From positions 86,905 through 150,904 of the forward strand of contig CAKPHC010000004.1 in assembly GCA_934155645.1 (NCBI GenBank): a DNA stretch of 64,000 nucleotides, written 5' to 3'. The notes beneath the pieces were generated by a model. That model was not told the DNA's origin, ran no database searches, and saw only the letters and a program-made list of their open reading frames with translations. Shown piece by piece: positions 61,440 to 64,000 of this stretch; position 1 is the first letter of the stretch; every line of letters begins with the position of its first letter. The stretch is from an uncultured Bacilli bacterium. Lineage in GTDB: Bacteria; Bacillota_I; Bacilli_A; RF39; UBA660. The translations under genes were made by a program, and so were the position numbers.

Positions 61440-63185
61440 GTGAACGATTATAGAAAATTGCCATCCTTTGAAAAAAGATGGTTAAAAGATATACCTAGTG
61501 ACAATGAAATATCTAACATTAAACCTACAGGTAATTTGTATAATTATTTATACGAATGTAATAAAAACAATATGAACAACATTGCTATTTCGGTACCATC
61601 ATTAAAAATAATAAATAATAAGTTGGATTCTATAACTTATGAAGAGTTATTTGAAAACATTGATAAATGTGTTTCTGTTTTTAAAAATATTGGGATAGAA
61701 AAAGGCGATATAGTTCCTTTGGTAATGCTAAATATTCCTGAAGCTAGTTATTGTTTATATGCGTTGAACAAAATTGGGGCTATAAGTTGTTTTATAGACC
61801 CACGAATGAATGAATTTGGTTTAAAAAGAGATATAGATTCAGTTGACAGTAAAGTATTATTAAGTATAACATACGCTTGCAAAAAGATAAAAAATATAAC
61901 ATTTAAAAATAATTTAATTAAAGTATTAATGCTTTCTACTATGACATCTTCAAGTAACACATTGCTAAAAAAAGTTCTTGGTTTTCAAGAAAAGATTACT
62001 GGAAATTCTATACCTAAAAGATACATGAATTTTTCTGAATTGCTTGATAACGAAGAAAAAGTATTGCAGCCAAATGATGGATTAGATGAGACCTCAGCAA
62101 GCATTGTATTTACAGGAGGAACAACAGGTACACATAAAGGAGTAGTATTATCAAATAAAGCCTTAAATACCACTGTATTTGAACATAATTATTTAATTGA
62201 TAATATTTCAAAAGGTGAAAAATTTTTAGATATTTTGCCACCTTTTATAGCATATGGTTTGACATCACTTCATTTATCATTATGTCTTGGATTAGAAACA
62301 ATATTAGACCCAGTACCTATTCCAAATTTATTTGCCAAAAAGATAGAAAAATATAAACCTTCAGTTGCATTTGGTGGACCTATTCATTGGGAACACTTTG
62401 CTATGATGACTAAAGCAAAAGATTTAAGCTTTTTGAAATATCCGGTTTCCGGTGGTGAAAAATTACCGGAATCAACAGCCAAAAAAATCAATGAAATTCT
62501 AAGTTTAAAAAATGCTAATGAAATTTTAGATGGATATGGCGCTACTGAAACTTGTGGAGTATTTAGTATAAAAATGCCAAAGAATACTCCAAATACAGTA
62601 GGATATCCTTTAAGATATAACAATGTATGTATCGTTGATTCAGACACAATTGAGGAAAAAGATTATAACCAATCAGGCGAAATACTTATCTCAGGGCCTT
62701 CGATTATGGAATGTTATTATCAAAAAGATGAAGAAAATGATAAAGTTTTTATAACGGATAAATATGGGAGAAAATGGTTTAGAACTGGCGATATGGGTAT
62801 GATAAACGAAAAAGGTGAATTAATTATCAATGGAAGATTAAAAAGAATTTTTGTATGTGGCGTGACTAAGGTATATCCACCAGAATTAGAAGAAATCATA
62901 ATGGAAATTGAAGGTATAAAAAAATGTGTTGTTACAGGAGTTAATGATGAAAAGTTAAGAACGGTTCCCAAAGTTCATTTAATTAAAGAAGAACATTGTT
63001 CTTATTCAAATCAGGAAATTGAAACTATTATCAATGAACAAATCAAAGAAAGAGTTGGCGAAGAAGCAGTTCCTAAATACTATTCATTTGATAATGATTT
63101 CTTATATACACCAAGTGGTAAAGTTGATTTTACAGCAATAACAAAAAATGATAATCAAAAAATATTAATAAAAAAGAGAACGTAA
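61440..63185 (+). CDS. Adenylate-forming enzyme 2
   Basis: 581 aa, paralogue of the preceding gene; starts with GTG behind AGGGG. A3 VFTGGTTGTHKGVVLS, A5 DGYGATETCG, A7 WFRTGDMGMINEKG, hinge GRLKRIFVCGVTKVYP and A10 lysine in TPSGKVDFTA. His in place of the usual Pro after GT in A3. Both share the opening pattern of a short segment ending in a PWLKYY/RWLKDI-like motif. The pair may act on two related acids in one pathway (inference). Confidence 0.88.
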   Translation: MNDYRKLPSFEKRWLKDIPSDNEISNIKPTGNLYNYLYECNKNNMNNIAISVPSLKIINNKLDSITYEELFENIDKCVSVFKNIGIEKGDIVPLVMLNIPEASYCLYALNKIGAISCFIDPRMNEFGLKRDIDSVDSKVLLSITYACKKIKNITFKNNLIKVLMLSTMTSSSNTLLKKVLGFQEKITGNSIPKRYMNFSELLDNEEKVLQPNDGLDETSASIVFTGGTTGTHKGVVLSNKALNTTVFEHNYLIDNISKGEKFLDILPPFIAYGLTSLHLSLCLGLETILDPVPIPNLFAKKIEKYKPSVAFGGPIHWEHFAMMTKAKDLSFLKYPVSGGEKLPESTAKKINEILSLKNANEILDGYGATETCGVFSIKMPKNTPNTVGYPLRYNNVCIVDSDTIEEKDYNQSGEILISGPSIMECYYQKDEENDKVFITDKYGRKWFRTGDMGMINEKGELIINGRLKRIFVCGVTKVYPPELEEIIMEIEGIKKCVVTGVNDEKLRTVPKVHLIKEEHCSYSNQEIETIINEQIKERVGEEAVPKYYSFDNDFLYTPSGKVDFTAITKNDNQKILIKKRT

Positions 63186-63199
63186 AGCTCTTTTAATTT
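63172..63199 (+). terminator. Weak Rho-independent terminator
   Basis: AAAAGAG / CTCTTTT with a 9-nt loop, then AATTTT; overlaps the enzyme 2 stop. Confidence 0.55.
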
Positions 63200-63236
63200 T
63201 GAGTAAACAATTATATAATCATAATAGAGGTGGATT

Positions 63237-64000
63237 ATGATTAGTACAGCTTTTTCAATATGTAGCATATTATTTATAATTATTACAGCTTGTGCATACT
63301 TTTCGAAGAAAAGAATTGATTTATTAGAAAACAAGGTTTATTCAGGATTGCTGGTTGTTAATTTAGTTGGATTAATTATAGATATAGGTGGATATTTAGT
63401 TTTTAAAAATCCTAATGTAAGTAATGAAATAAAAATTATAATTTCTAGAGTATATCTTGGTTACTTTTTTACCTGGACATTTTTGTTTGCTTCATATATG
63501 TATATTGTATCTCATGATAAGAAAAAAATTAATAAAGCTAATATAAAATTATTTATGACAGTATTTTTAATAACTAATTATTTTATAATATCGATTTTAC
63601 CAATTGATTTTTATTATAAAAACTTAGTTGCTTATTCGTACGGAATAGCTGTAAATTATATTTATATATTAAGTTTTGTTTTAATAGTAGGAATTTTTAT
63701 ATTGTTAGTTAAAAATTATAAATATATACGAAAAGATGAGTTTATACCGTTAATACTGTTTCTAACTTTTGGTACTGTAGTATTAGCAATTCAAAAAGTA
63801 AATCCGCAAATGAATTTATTGATTTTATGTCACTCATTAGTATCGGAACTTATGTATTTCACAATAGAGAATCCAGATGTAAAAATGTTAAACGAATTAA
63901 TAGAAAACAGGAAAATAATTGAACGTTCAAGTGAAGAGAAATCAATCTTCTTATTTAAAATGAGCCAAGGAATAAAAGAACCATCAAAGAATATTGAAAA
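63237..64000 (+). CDS. Membrane histidine-kinase-like protein (3' end outside window)
   Basis: First 254 codons visible, running off the right edge. ATG 63237 behind AGAGGTG. Seven or so membrane segments (about 1-215), then a linker (ENRKIIERSSEEK) and a dimerisation helix with FLFKMSQGIKEPSKNIE. In true sensor kinases this reads like M-S-H-E-I-R-T-P; here the phospho-acceptor His is Gln. Likely a degenerate kinase or one whose partner carries the His. The catalytic domain is not visible. Confidence 0.7.
   Translation, partial: MISTAFSICSILFIIITACAYFSKKRIDLLENKVYSGLLVVNLVGLIIDIGGYLVFKNPNVSNEIKIIISRVYLGYFFTWTFLFASYMYIVSHDKKKINKANIKLFMTVFLITNYFIISILPIDFYYKNLVAYSYGIAVNYIYILSFVLIVGIFILLVKNYKYIRKDEFIPLILFLTFGTVVLAIQKVNPQMNLLILCHSLVSELMYFTIENPDVKMLNELIENRKIIERSSEEKSIFLFKMSQGIKEPSKNIE

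Noticed and set aside
1..64000. CRISPR array, insertion sequence with terminal repeats, or prophage structural genes
   Set aside because: No regularly spaced repeats, transposase genes or capsid/tail genes were seen.
1..64000. DGR reverse transcriptase or template repeat
   Set aside because: No reverse transcriptase motifs and no near-copy of 42165-42290 were found in the window, so the DGR reading remains a hypothesis.

Overview
The window is a low-GC, AT-rich Firmicutes chromosome, most likely a spore-forming member of class Bacilli close to the Erysipelotrichales/RF39-type gut lineages. This is an inference. It rests on a Bacilli gene order (dnaD-nth ... ponA-recU-gpsB-rnpB; der-spoVIF-spoIVA-hup; rodZ-pgsA-recA), a type B RNase P RNA, strong AGGAGG ribosome sites, TTGnnn/TATAAT promoters, and spore genes (alpha/beta SASP, spoVIF, spoIVA). 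TGA is a stop codon here, and the one tRNA is tRNA-Trp(CCA).

Region 1 (1 to about 6830) is the right part of a mobile element whose left end lies outside the window. It carries a two-domain adenine methyltransferase (5' end missing), an AlwI/BstNBI-family type IIS restriction enzyme, a frameshifted winged-helix gene, a large TnpX-like serine recombinase and an unknown gene. It sits inside a cell-wall amidase gene: the 3' part of that gene, with five LysM repeats, resumes at about 6827.

Region 2 (8.0-33 kb) is a mix of housekeeping and unknown genes: tRNA-Trp, a stand-alone ADP-ribosyltransferase-like protein, an RsiV-like/CofE-like pair, a membrane-linked XRE regulator, PRPP synthetase, a PAP2 phosphatase, a four-gene Ycf46-type AAA ATPase cluster of unknown purpose, formate-THF ligase, membrane proteins, gatCAB and a degenerate GGDEF receptor.

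Region 3 (33-64 kb) holds a lipoteichoic acid synthase-family protein, thiI, a SASP gene, ackA, nrnA and engB. Next comes a surface protein that combines two apparent diversification devices: an 11-G tract inside its promoter spacer, and a locally G/C-rich, A-poor 3' segment that looks like the variable repeat of a diversity-generating retroelement. Then follow der, spoVIF, spoIVA, hup, cca, dnaD, nth, two femAB-type ligases, a ZIP transporter, ponA-recU, gpsB, rnpB, rodZ-pgsA, recA with an SOS-like box, two adenylate-forming enzymes and the start of a histidine-kinase-like membrane protein.

The most unusual feature is the surface gene at 40645-42351, with signs of both on/off switching and targeted hypervariation. 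Second is the restriction-modification element interrupting the amidase gene. All calls come from reading the sequence; no database search was run.
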